Source: Desulfobacterium sp.
GTDB lineage: Bacteria > Desulfobacterota > Desulfobacteria > Desulfobacterales > Desulfobacteraceae
Length of the DNA: 64,000 nt
Direction: 5' to 3'
NCBI GenBank assembly: GCA_030145245.1
Contig: JAQYWC010000011.1
Location: forward strand, 1 to 64,000
The stretch's first letter is position 1. Every line of letters starts with the position of its first letter. Under the pieces are notes generated by a model, which did not search any database, had not been told where the DNA came from, and saw nothing but the letters and a program-made list of their open reading frames with translations. A program made the position numbers and the translations under genes. Positions 1-9,236 of the stretch are shown piece after piece.

Positions 1-32
1 CCCCCCCCCCCCCCCCTCTCTCTCTCTCTTTT
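1..32. repeat. Low-complexity tract: C16 followed by (TC)n and T-run
   Basis: Sequence begins cccccccccccccccctctctctctctctttt. Confidence 0.9.
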
Positions 33-67
33 CTTTGTTGAATGAAAGTATTGTGTTTCCTGAGTAG

Positions 68-442
68 CTATTCAAAGAAACCCAGAGCATTGAGAAGGAC
101 CAGAAAAGCTAAGCTAAGCCCTGACGACATAAATAGCACATAAAAAAATGTTCCCAAAATTTTGTCGAATTTATTGGTGTGCTTTTTTAATAAATCGGAA
201 TTGGCATGAAGTGCCGATAATGGGCTGTCTTTGAATTTGCAAGTCAGGGAATTGGGTAATGAGAGAGCTTGCGCTACATTAAGAATGTCCCAACCGCTAA
301 TAAACTCAACCCCCAGTTCATCCTTGATCTCTGGATTCTTCCTTAGTTTACGTACAGTGATCTGGCCAAACAATACATAGAAAATTAGAGCAACAAGGAT
401 TGCAGCACTGCCAATGGCTAAGAGTGTGGGAAATAAACTCAT
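68..442 (-). CDS. Small membrane protein, paralog 2 (candidate immunity protein)
   Basis: 124 aa ORF with N- and C-terminal hydrophobic helices; very similar to ORF 535..909 (shared FGQITVRKLRKNPE.KDELG..FISGWDILNVAQALSLP, SPLSALHANSDLLK.HTNKFDKILGT). Confidence 0.8.
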   Translation of the reverse strand: MSLFPTLLAIGSAAILVALIFYVLFGQITVRKLRKNPEIKDELGVEFISGWDILNVAQALSLPNSLTCKFKDSPLSALHANSDLLKKHTNKFDKILGTFFYVLFMSSGLSLAFLVLLNALGFFE

Positions 443-534
443 AATGAACCTACCCCTGAAATGATTTTGTCATACAAATCTCCATTCTTATCCTAAAGGT
501 TAAGATAGAAAAGGAGAGAAGCGTCTCGTGATGT

Positions 535-909
535 CTAATCAAATATACCCAGAACATCGAGAAGGGCCAGAAAAGCTAAGGTTAACCCTGAAGACATAAA
601 TAGTACATAGGAAATTGTCCCCAATATCTTGTCGAATTTATTGGTATGCTGTTTCAGTAAATCGGAATTGGCATGAAGTGCTGATAACGGGCTGTCTCTG
701 AATTTGCGGGTCAAGAAACTTGGTAATGAGAGAGCTTGTGCTACATTAAGAATGTCCCAACCGCTTATAAAATCTATGCCCAGTTCATCCTTGGTCTCTG
801 GGTTTTTTCTTAATTTACGGACGGTGATCTGGCCAAACAAAACAAATGTAAATAGAGCAAAAAAACCTATCGCACAAGTAAATCCTACTAATTTTGTAAG
901 TAAACTCAT
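535..909 (-). CDS. Small membrane protein, paralog 1 (candidate immunity protein)
   Basis: 124 aa; start overlaps stop of upstream ORF 906..1886 by 4 nt; tandem paralog of 68..442. Confidence 0.85.
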   Translation of the reverse strand: MSLLTKLVGFTCAIGFFALFTFVLFGQITVRKLRKNPETKDELGIDFISGWDILNVAQALSLPSFLTRKFRDSPLSALHANSDLLKQHTNKFDKILGTISYVLFMSSGLTLAFLALLDVLGIFD

Positions 910-1886
910 AATGAACCTATCCTTGACGACATGATGCTGTCATATATATATCTACCATTATTTTGGAGATATTGGTTTGCCCATATGGCGGTCCCTGCTA
1001 CTGCGCCTGCAACGACAGCACCGCATATGATTAAGCCAATCCAGGTAATAGGGGTTGCAGTCACAAGTAGGGTGAGTGCGGCAGAACCTGCCTTCGCAAC
1101 AGCACCACCAGCAATAGCGCTGCCGCCAAGGCAAAGGGATTCAATAAATAATTGCCGCTCCCAATTTTCACCGGCCTGGGCACTGTTGTGAATGTTGCCT
1201 GTGCGGCTTCCTAAATCTATGACCGCCATCCCAAAGCCAAAAAATGTCATGTTTTTGCTAAGCATGACAAGGTTGTTGGCCTGAACATGGTTAGTGATAT
1301 TGAGTTTGGTTATTCTACGACTGTCTCTGGCAAGGTGTAGTGCTCTTTTAATGCTGTGAAGAGGGGTGTCTTTGCGGGATCTGGAGTGTTTTGTTACTGA
1401 AGCCAGGGAATGGCGAAAACGGACCTGCAGGTCTTGAAATGCGGTGCGGGCTTTTTCTTCGGCCAGCCTCCTGACTGCGGGACTGGCTCTTGCCGCTTGC
1501 CGATACTCCATGAGGGTTGCCTGGTACTTTTCTACGGCTTTAACAAAGGCGTTGATTCTATCACTGTAAACCGTGGTGGATGATCCTGCCATTCCTGGTC
1601 CGTATTTTTGTAATATTGCAAACATGTCGGCAAGGGCGATAACATTGTCCTCCCCTAAAGAGAGCGACAGATCTGTCAGGTTGCGGGATATGTGTGCCGG
1701 GGTGAGTTGGGTGAGTACGCATCCTCCGATATACGGTGATCTCAGGCCGACCCTGTAAGGGGTATAAGCTTTGAGATAGGAGGGGTTGGTGCAGGAAATC
1801 CCTGTGATGTCTTGGCCGTTTAAGCCCAGGTAATGGTGAAGGCATTCGGTTTTCATGGCTTCCTTGCAGAAAATAATCTCTTCCAT
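906..1886 (-). CDS. Putative membrane-active effector/toxin with C-terminal glycine-zipper hairpin
   Basis: 326 aa; C-terminal GGSAIAGGAVAKAGSAALTLLVTATPITWIGLIICGAVVAGAVAGTAIWANQYL resembles pore-forming effector tails; translationally coupled to small membrane protein genes. Confidence 0.6.
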   Translation of the reverse strand: MEEIIFCKEAMKTECLHHYLGLNGQDITGISCTNPSYLKAYTPYRVGLRSPYIGGCVLTQLTPAHISRNLTDLSLSLGEDNVIALADMFAILQKYGPGMAGSSTTVYSDRINAFVKAVEKYQATLMEYRQAARASPAVRRLAEEKARTAFQDLQVRFRHSLASVTKHSRSRKDTPLHSIKRALHLARDSRRITKLNITNHVQANNLVMLSKNMTFFGFGMAVIDLGSRTGNIHNSAQAGENWERQLFIESLCLGGSAIAGGAVAKAGSAALTLLVTATPITWIGLIICGAVVAGAVAGTAIWANQYLQNNGRYIYDSIMSSRIGSL

Positions 1887-1903
1887 TTTGAGTCCCTTTG
1901 GTT

Positions 1904-2152
1904 TTAATTGAGATTAATGGTTCTATTGCTTGAACAATAGGGCTTTCTCAATACGTCGGGATCAACATGAAGTATGGATAACGGGTACTCTTTGGGTTTG
2001 CGGGATGTCGGGAATCGGCAATGCTGAAGCTTGCGCTGAGCTGGAGTCTCCCAACCGCAAACGAACTTGGGATCTTTTGTTACGGTAAACGTTCTGTTTG
2101 GAAATTTCGGTGTGAATCCAAGCATTATAAATAATGGCCTATACTCTGTCAA
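1904..2152 (-). pseudogene. Decayed third copy of the 124-aa membrane protein family
   Basis: ORF contains FVCGWETPAQRKLQHCRFPTSRKPKEYPLSILHVDPDVLRK, alignable with FISGWDILNVAQALSLPSFLTRKFRDSPLSALHANSDLLKQ. Confidence 0.5.
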
Positions 2153-2432
2153 CCAGGCGTGATCTTATATTATAAATAGGTTCAGGATCCAATAATTACC
2201 TGCCATGGGGCTGTGGTGGCACATGGCAGCGTATGTATATTTGCCGTTAATTGAAAATCGTGGTAAAACGGATGGGCCCGGAAGGATAGACGGGTTGGAA
2301 AGCTGTGTGGGGGTGGGAGGGGAGGTGTCATTGGCTGGGGGAAAGCTGGCCAGGGCAGACAATGCAAACCGGCTTGTTGAGCGGTTTGTTGATGGTGATT
2401 AGGGAATTTTTAAAAAAAAGGCTGTGATTTAG

Positions 2433-3926
2433 ATGGTAGACAAACAACTGGATAAGGTTCTCAGGGAACGAACACTTTGCCATCTGGGGTTCAATTGCGA
2501 TGTGCCTGGCTTTCATGTCAGTATTGCCGCCTTTTCATGTATTCTCCTCATTCAGAAACGGGAAAAGGAAATTTCCGGTTCCGGGGATGTTGCCCTTGAA
2601 AGGTATACCAGTGAGACCCTTTTTGATGAACTCATGGATATCGGGGTTGTGGTTGACAGCAATTATGATGAGGTCCTTGGTCAGATACAGGCCGAAGAGT
2701 ATATCTCTGTTGACGATGAGGATAGGTATTATTCAGGGAATTTGTCAAAGATTCTGATCAGGATTTTCAGCCTTGTTTATCCGACCATGAAGGAGTTGTT
2801 GCTGGTCGCATATTTCATTCAGACCTCAGAAGAGGTGAAGTCAGATAGAAAGAGCCTGAAAGAAGCTGTTAAACAGGTGGAGCACATATTGGTAACCCAG
2901 GGGGTCACCCTTGATTTGAACGAAATATCCAATGGATACAGGCTTGGACTGAAACAAATTGCTTTTCATCTCAGTGAAACCATTCAAACCCATGGCGGTG
3001 GCTCTTCATTCAGGGCCATTTTAAAAGAACGGACGATAAAACGAGAGAAAACAATTAACCACATTGGGAATAATATGAGAGAGCTGGGAGAGTTGCCTGT
3101 GCTTCCTCTCAATGGCAAATATCTCAAGCGGCAGATGGGTCAGGCCTTATATGCCACAGCGGATATTTCGGAAATTATTCTGAGTGATGTGGCCATGACC
3201 GTGAATCTTTTGAAAATGGTCAATCAAAAGAAGAAGAGAGGAAAGCCCGTTGCAACCGTATCCCATGCCGTCATGCTTCTTGGCCATGAAGTGCTGAAAA
3301 AAAAGGTCGACGAGTTTGTTACCCTGGATAACGTTGATGATGCCGACCTGAAAAAGGAGCTGGAATATCTCTTTGTTAGTTCATACATGAGCAACAGCAT
3401 TGCCAGGAATTATGCCATTAAGGCGGATGTGAAGGATACGGAAGAGGTGTGTATCAGTTCCATGATTCACAATATGGGGCAGATGCTTGTTCTGTATTAT
3501 TATCCGGAAGCGTACTATGGGGTAAAAAAACTGGCTAAGCAGGGTAATACCAAGAGAAAGGCTGCCAGGGATATCATTGGAACAACCTACGATAACATTG
3601 GGATCCATTTTGCCAGGGAATGGAATTTTCCGTTTATCACCATTGAAAGCCTCAGGGTCTGCTATTTTAACCGGATCGGCACAACCAAGGACAATCTTGT
3701 TGTCAATCTTCCCTTTTGTTCGGCCGAGCTCTGTGCCTTTTCCGGTGGTGTCCTTGATCGCAAGCAGACCGCCAGGCTCAGGGGGCTCATTAACAGTTTG
3801 AACATGTTCTCCAGGGATCTTTCCAATCTTCTTGATAAGGCCTGGATTGATGTTCGCTCTTTTTCAAAGAAGCAGAAGATTCCCATCTCTAAGCGTGAAC
3901 TGTCTGAAATTGCCGCAGCAGGCTGA
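2433..3926 (+). CDS. HDOD domain-containing protein
   Basis: 497 aa; LPVLPLNGKYLKRQMGQALYATADISEIILSDVAMTVNLLKMVNQ...VSHAVMLLGHEVLKK...SSMIHNMGQMLVLYYYPEAY is HDOD-like. Confidence 0.8.
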   Translation: MVDKQLDKVLRERTLCHLGFNCDVPGFHVSIAAFSCILLIQKREKEISGSGDVALERYTSETLFDELMDIGVVVDSNYDEVLGQIQAEEYISVDDEDRYYSGNLSKILIRIFSLVYPTMKELLLVAYFIQTSEEVKSDRKSLKEAVKQVEHILVTQGVTLDLNEISNGYRLGLKQIAFHLSETIQTHGGGSSFRAILKERTIKREKTINHIGNNMRELGELPVLPLNGKYLKRQMGQALYATADISEIILSDVAMTVNLLKMVNQKKKRGKPVATVSHAVMLLGHEVLKKKVDEFVTLDNVDDADLKKELEYLFVSSYMSNSIARNYAIKADVKDTEEVCISSMIHNMGQMLVLYYYPEAYYGVKKLAKQGNTKRKAARDIIGTTYDNIGIHFAREWNFPFITIESLRVCYFNRIGTTKDNLVVNLPFCSAELCAFSGGVLDRKQTARLRGLINSLNMFSRDLSNLLDKAWIDVRSFSKKQKIPISKRELSEIAAAG

Positions 3927-4008
3927 TCATGTGCTTGCTGTAGTGATTGTTTGTTCCTTCTGTGTGAGGAGTTATATATGGTGGGGTGGGGAAGGGGAGT
4001 AAAACTAA

Positions 4009-4045
4009 AAAAGGGTTTATAATCGCATTGATTATAAACCCTTTT
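4009..4045. terminator. Bidirectional terminator hairpin
   Basis: Perfect IR aaaagggtttataat-cgcattg-attataaaccctttt between HDOD gene (+) and tRNA (-). Confidence 0.75.
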
Positions 4046-4051
4046 AAAAAA

Positions 4052-4127
4052 TGGTGCCCAGGAACAGAATCGAACTGCTGACACGGGGATTTTCAGTCCC
4101 CTGCTCTACCGACTGAGCTACCTGGGC
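4052..4127 (-). tRNA. tRNA-Phe (GAA)
   Basis: Reverse complement GCCCAGGTAGCTCAGTCGGTAGAGCAGGGGACTGAAAATCCCCGTGTCAGCAGTTCGATTCTGTTCCTGGGCACCA; cloverleaf, GAA anticodon, encoded CCA. Confidence 0.97.
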
Positions 4128-4171
4128 TCACTCAAAAAACAAGGCGTTTATATGTGAAATCCGGGTTGCTG

Positions 4172-4924
4172 TCAAGGATTATTATTGCCAAGGTCTCCGA
4201 ACAAGTGCTGGACCAGGGCGGCTGAGGTGATGGAGGCCGTCTCTGCTCTGAGTATGCGCGGGCCCAGGGAATATGATCCAAATCCATTCTTTTTTGCCGT
4301 TTCAATCTCCTCTTCGGAAAAACCGCCTTCCGGCCCGATAAGGACAATGATCCTTTTTACGGATTCCAGGTTTTTGTTCTGAACGCCGCCGATGGGGGTT
4401 GTGGCATTTTCCCAAAAGGCGATTCGTTCATCGAACTCCGCCCCCCGTGCCAGCAGGTCCATGAGCTGGAGCGGTTCTCCAATGACGGGCACCATGCTTC
4501 TGCCGCACTGCTTCAGCGCCTCCCGGGAGATCCTGTTCCAACGCTCCATCCTGGTCTTCAGCCGTTTGGCATCAGGCTTTGGGATGGAACGGCTGGAAAA
4601 GAAGGGCTGCCATTCACAGATGCCAAGTTCCGTAAGGTGGCGGATGAGCATGTCCATTTTCTTGTCCTTGAGCATGCCCTGGGCAATGGTGATGTGGACC
4701 GGGGATTCCGATCTGTCTTCTGACTTTTCTATGATGGCGAGGGATGCGATCTGGGGGGTGACCGTTCGGATCTCTGCCGTGGCCCGGATTCCTTTGCCGT
4801 CCACAAGTTCAACCCTGTCTCCGGTTTTGAGACGTAGCACCGTTGCAAGGTGTTTTGCGTCCTGGCCTGTGATGGTTGCCTCGTTGGCGCTGATGGCTTC
4901 TGTTGTAATGTAAAATCTATGCAT
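4172..4924 (-). CDS. rsmE: 16S rRNA (uracil-1498-N3)-methyltransferase
   Basis: 250 aa; MHRFYI..., GQDAKHLATVLRLKTGDRVELVDGKG, LIGPEGGFSEEEIE, SLGPRILRAETA motifs. Confidence 0.93.
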   Translation of the reverse strand: MHRFYITTEAISANEATITGQDAKHLATVLRLKTGDRVELVDGKGIRATAEIRTVTPQIASLAIIEKSEDRSESPVHITIAQGMLKDKKMDMLIRHLTELGICEWQPFFSSRSIPKPDAKRLKTRMERWNRISREALKQCGRSMVPVIGEPLQLMDLLARGAEFDERIAFWENATTPIGGVQNKNLESVKRIIVLIGPEGGFSEEEIETAKKNGFGSYSLGPRILRAETASITSAALVQHLFGDLGNNNP

Positions 4925-5099
4925 GGGGTCTTTATAAAGGAAAGTTTGTGCATTGGCAAATAATTTTCACTGTTTAAGGGGGTGTTCCATGGGCTTAAAG
5001 AACTTGACACAATGCTACCCCTCTGATATTTTTTTATCCGGTTTAAAACTACTAATTTTAGAAAATGCCTGAAATCAGGGCATTATGGGAATCTTTGTT

Positions 5100-5420
5100 A
5101 TGACAGAGACAATCGACCTGGACAAAGGCTTTTCAAATGATGACGAGGATATTATCGAGCTGACCGATCTTATAGAAGAGGGTTTGGACGATGGGTCGAA
5201 TGCTGACGTAATCCTTGAACTGGAAGAATCGGCCGATGCCGTTGAAACAGGCAATACTGCTGCAGTTCCAACGGATGAGGCCATAGAAGCGGCTCTTACC
5301 AGGATTATTGAAAAGAGGTATGCTCAACGGTTGGACGCCCTTTTTGTCGAAACGGTTGAAAGGGTGGTGGAAAGAGAGATAGCGGCGATCAAGCAGAGCC
5401 TGCTCAAAGATCTTTCCTGA
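5100..5420 (+). CDS. Acidic hypothetical protein (start at MTETIDL; ORF extends to 5085)
   Basis: Acidic N-terminus and amphipathic C-terminal helix; located upstream of valS. Confidence 0.6.
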   Translation: MTETIDLDKGFSNDDEDIIELTDLIEEGLDDGSNADVILELEESADAVETGNTAAVPTDEAIEAALTRIIEKRYAQRLDALFVETVERVVEREIAAIKQSLLKDLS

Positions 5421-5477
5421 TCCGGAGCGTAAGCAACCTTGCCTTCCGGTTAAAAATCTGTTTAAGAAAGATAACCA

Positions 5478-5502
5478 GGGGATAATTGATCCCCTTTTTT
5501 TA
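5478..5502 (+). terminator. Rho-independent terminator
   Basis: GGGGAT-AATTG-ATCCCC followed by T-run. Confidence 0.7.
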
Positions 5503-5527
5503 TTAATGTGCTTTTAGGAGTTAATTT

Positions 5528-8176
5528 ATGAGTTCTGATTCTCTTGACAAAGGATATGATCCTGTCGGGATTGAGAAGAAATGGTATGAATATTGGGAAA
5601 AACAGGGTTCTTTTAAGGCTCAGGATACCAGTGAGAAACAAGCCTATTCAATAGTCATACCCCCGCCCAATGTCACCGGGGTCCTTCACATGGGCCACGC
5701 CCTGAATATTACAGTGCAGGATATCATGTGCCGCTTCAGAAGACTCATGGGAGACAATGTCCTGTGGATGCCCGGAACCGATCATGCCGGCATTGCGACC
5801 CAGAACGTTGTTGAGCGCAATCTTGCACAAAAGGGCGTGACACGGGATCAGCTTGGAAGAGAGAAGTTTATCGAAGAGGTGTGGAAGTGGCGTGAGCAGT
5901 CCGGCGGCGCCATTATCAACCAGCTTAAGAGAATCGGAGCCTCCTGCGACTGGGACCGGGAGCGATTCACCATGGACGAGGGCCTGTCAGAGGCCGTGCG
6001 CAAGGTCTTTGTAAGGCTGTACAAGGAAGGTCTTATTTACGAGGGCAAGTACATCACCAACTGGTGCCCCAGGTGCAAGACTGCCCTTGCCGATCTCGAG
6101 GTCGAATATGAAGAGCAGGACAGCTTTCTGTACTACATCCGTTATCCCTTTGAGAACGGAGAGGACGGACTGGTAGTTGCAACAACCCGGCCTGAGACCA
6201 TGTTCGGTGATACCGGGGTTGCCATCAACCCCCATGACGACCGGTACAAGGACCTTACGGAGACCCAGGTGATCCTTCCCCTGACCGGAAGGAAGATCCC
6301 AGTTGTCCGGGATACCTACGTTGATACGGAGTTCGGAACCGGTGCCCTCAAGATCACCCCGGCCCATGATCCCAACGACTTCAACCTCGGCAAGACCCAC
6401 AACCTTGAGAGCATCAAGGTGATCGACGATGACGGCAAAATGACCGAAGGCGCTGGAGATTTTGCCGGTCTTGATCGTTTTGACTGCAGAAAAGCGGCCG
6501 TGGAGGAGCTGGAAAAACAGGGCCTCCTTATTAAAAAAGAGCCGTTAAAGAACAGCGTTGGACAGTGCTACCGTTGCAGGACCGTTGTGGAACCCTGCCT
6601 GTCTAAGCAGTGGTTTGTCAAGGTCGCCCCCCTTGCCAAGGAGGCTGCCGATGCCGTCCGAACCGGAAAAACCAGGATCGTTCCTGAAAACTGGTCAAAG
6701 ACCTATTTTGAGTGGATGGATAACATCAGGGACTGGTGTATCTCCCGGCAGATCTGGTGGGGACACAGGATTCCGGTATGGAAGTGTTCTGCTTGCGGTG
6801 AGGTGATCGTCGAGGAGCATGATCCGGATTGCTGTACCGCCTGCGGTTCCAAGGAGATCATCCAGGAGACCGACGTGCTCGACACATGGTTCAGCAGCGC
6901 TCTCTGGCCATTTTCAACCATGGGATGGCCGGAAAATACTGAACTCTTGAAGACATTCTATCCCACCAATGCCCTGGTCACCGGGTTTGATATCCTCTTT
7001 TTCTGGGTTGCCCGGATGATGATGATGGGTATCCACTTCATGGATGAGGTGCCGTTTAAGGATGTTTACATCCACGCCCTGGTCCGGGATGAGCACGGAA
7101 AGAAGATGAGTAAGTCCAAGGGAAATGTAATTGATCCCTTGAAGGTGATCGACAATTATGGCGCCGATGCGTTCCGGTTCACCCTGGCGGCTTTTGCAGC
7201 CCAGGGCAGGGATGTGAAGATGAGCGAAGATCGTGTCGAAGGCTACCGCCACTTTGTGAACAAGCTGTGGAATGCGGCCCGGTTCGCCATGATGCACCTG
7301 GATGAAACATCCGGATCCAAGGAGGCGTTGACCGATCTCTCCCCCATGGAGAAGTGGATCCTGGCACGGTCGGCTGCAACAGCCCAGGCCGTGAAAGACG
7401 GCATCGAGAACTACAAGTTCAACGAGGCTGCCAGTGCCATCTACCAGTTTGTATGGCATGAGTTCTGCGATTGGTTCCTTGAGGCTGCAAAGCCCGCCCT
7501 GTACGAGAAAGAGGGTGCAGCACGCCGGGACACCGCAAGGGCTGTGCTTGCAAAGGTGCTGGAAGAGAGCATTCTCATGCTTCATCCCTTTATGCCCTTT
7601 GTGACCGAAGAGATCTGGAGCATGCTGCCCACGGTTGAGGGCAGTGTCATGGAAGCAGGCTTCCCAACCGCGGGCGAAGCGGACGCAGGGATCGAAGCGG
7701 ACATGTCCTTTGTCTTCGGGTTGATTTCAGGCATTCGAAACATCCGGGGTGAGATGAACATTCCGCCCTCCATGCAGCTCAGGGTGATGATGCAGACCCA
7801 GGACGAGCAGGAGACAGCCTTGATCGGGGAGAACCACTCCATGATCGAGAATCTCTCCCGCCTGGAGAGCCTCGAGGTTTCCCTGCCAGGGGTGAACAAC
7901 GCCTCGTCTGCCACCGCCGTTGTCGGCTCCACCACCGTTCATGTGTTTCTGGAAGGGGTGATCGATTTCGACAAGGAGGAGCAGCGCCTTCAAAAGGATA
8001 TTGAAAAGGTAACCAAAGAGCTCCTTTCCATATCTAAAAGGCTCAACAACGAGAGTTTCCTTGAAAAGGCTCCCGAGGAGGTTGTTCGAAAGGTGAACGA
8101 GCAGCAAGCCGAACTTAAGACCAAGAACGACAAGCTGAGAAACAATTTAGAACGAATTCAGAAGATGAAGGGCTAA
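5528..8176 (+). CDS. valS: Valyl-tRNA synthetase
   Basis: 882 aa; PPPNVTGVLHMGHAL, WMPGTDHAGIATQ, KMSKSKGNVIDP, C-terminal coiled coil. Confidence 0.98.
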   Translation: MSSDSLDKGYDPVGIEKKWYEYWEKQGSFKAQDTSEKQAYSIVIPPPNVTGVLHMGHALNITVQDIMCRFRRLMGDNVLWMPGTDHAGIATQNVVERNLAQKGVTRDQLGREKFIEEVWKWREQSGGAIINQLKRIGASCDWDRERFTMDEGLSEAVRKVFVRLYKEGLIYEGKYITNWCPRCKTALADLEVEYEEQDSFLYYIRYPFENGEDGLVVATTRPETMFGDTGVAINPHDDRYKDLTETQVILPLTGRKIPVVRDTYVDTEFGTGALKITPAHDPNDFNLGKTHNLESIKVIDDDGKMTEGAGDFAGLDRFDCRKAAVEELEKQGLLIKKEPLKNSVGQCYRCRTVVEPCLSKQWFVKVAPLAKEAADAVRTGKTRIVPENWSKTYFEWMDNIRDWCISRQIWWGHRIPVWKCSACGEVIVEEHDPDCCTACGSKEIIQETDVLDTWFSSALWPFSTMGWPENTELLKTFYPTNALVTGFDILFFWVARMMMMGIHFMDEVPFKDVYIHALVRDEHGKKMSKSKGNVIDPLKVIDNYGADAFRFTLAAFAAQGRDVKMSEDRVEGYRHFVNKLWNAARFAMMHLDETSGSKEALTDLSPMEKWILARSAATAQAVKDGIENYKFNEAASAIYQFVWHEFCDWFLEAAKPALYEKEGAARRDTARAVLAKVLEESILMLHPFMPFVTEEIWSMLPTVEGSVMEAGFPTAGEADAGIEADMSFVFGLISGIRNIRGEMNIPPSMQLRVMMQTQDEQETALIGENHSMIENLSRLESLEVSLPGVNNASSATAVVGSTTVHVFLEGVIDFDKEEQRLQKDIEKVTKELLSISKRLNNESFLEKAPEEVVRKVNEQQAELKTKNDKLRNNLERIQKMKG

Positions 8177-9081
8177 ATTGGTAAAGGCAGGCAGGTCAAC
8201 CGATTCCTGCCTGCCTTTTTTGAACAGTACATGGCCTTGTCCGCCCGCTTGATAAAGGATTCCAGGTTATCCTCTTTGGAGAATTCGGTGACGCCGATGC
8301 TGATGGTGACCGTCACGCTCTCATCCGGAACCGGGGTGAACCGTCTTTGAGCCAGGATGCCCATGATCCTTTCGCCAACAAGGCATGCTTCTTCCAAGCG
8401 GGTTTCGGGCAGAATTACGGTGAACTCCTCTCCGCCGTACCGGTAGGCCGTATCATTGGTTCTCAGGCAGCAGGTGATGATCTCGCCCATGGCTATGAGA
8501 ACCTTGTCTCCCTCAAGATGACCCCAGGTGTCGTTGAAGTTTTTGAACAGATCGATGTCCAGGATCAGGAGGGAGAGGGGGTGGAGATAACGGGTGTACC
8601 GCTCCATCTCTGTCTTGACCTGGCTGAAAAAGTGACGGGAGTTGTACAGACGCGTAAGCCCGTCCGTGATGGCCAGCTCCTCTAACTTCTTCATCATCTT
8701 TGCGTGCTCGTTCTGAAGCCGCATCTCCTGTACAACCCGTTTGATGCGAAGATCCAGCTCTTCGAACCGGAAGGGTTTGAAGATAAAGTCGCTGGCACCG
8801 GCATTGACGGCCTCCTCATAGGAGTAGTCCGCGCTGTAGCCTGTCATGACAATGACGGCCGCACCGTAGTTCTTTTTGATATACTCGGTCAGTTCAAGGC
8901 CGTCCATCTCCTGCATCATGATATCCGTGATGACGATATCCGGAGTAAACGTGTCAAGAAGTTCAAGGGCCTCTTCGGCGTTGGAAGCTGAAGTGACATT
9001 ATAACCGGACAGTGCAAGGAATTCTTCGGTGGAGGATTTGACTGCAATATCGTCGTCAACAAGGAGAACTGAAATTGTCAT
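8173..9081 (-). CDS. Response regulator receiver / GGDEF diguanylate cyclase
   Basis: VLLVDDDIAVKSS..DIVITDIMM receiver and YRYGGEEFTVILPET GGEEF; likely start MTISVLLV at 9081 (ORF extends to 9204). Confidence 0.92.
   Translation of the reverse strand: MTISVLLVDDDIAVKSSTEEFLALSGYNVTSASNAEEALELLDTFTPDIVITDIMMQEMDGLELTEYIKKNYGAAVIVMTGYSADYSYEEAVNAGASDFIFKPFRFEELDLRIKRVVQEMRLQNEHAKMMKKLEELAITDGLTRLYNSRHFFSQVKTEMERYTRYLHPLSLLILDIDLFKNFNDTWGHLEGDKVLIAMGEIITCCLRTNDTAYRYGGEEFTVILPETRLEEACLVGERIMGILAQRRFTPVPDESVTVTISIGVTEFSKEDNLESFIKRADKAMYCSKKAGRNRLTCLPLPI
8186..8221 (+). terminator. valS terminator inside the 3' end of the convergent gene
   Basis: ggcaggcagg-tcaaccgatt-cctgcctgcc + T6. Confidence 0.8.
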
Positions 9082-9236
9082 TGAATGATCCTGAAAACTA
9101 TCGGTTTGAGGTTTGTGGTCTGCGTCATCCTTGACACTTTTGATGCCACCTGATAAAAATGTAAAAAAAATCACAGTATCATAGAAAAGAACTATATATA
9201 TCAATAAAAAATGTCAACTCTTTGTTTGAGGTTAAT

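Noticed and set aside
2165-2402. Several 60-65 aa ORFs on both strands in the toxin/HDOD spacer
   Set aside because: Mutually overlapping, no SD, Pro/Thr-rich or biased translations; likely non-coding.
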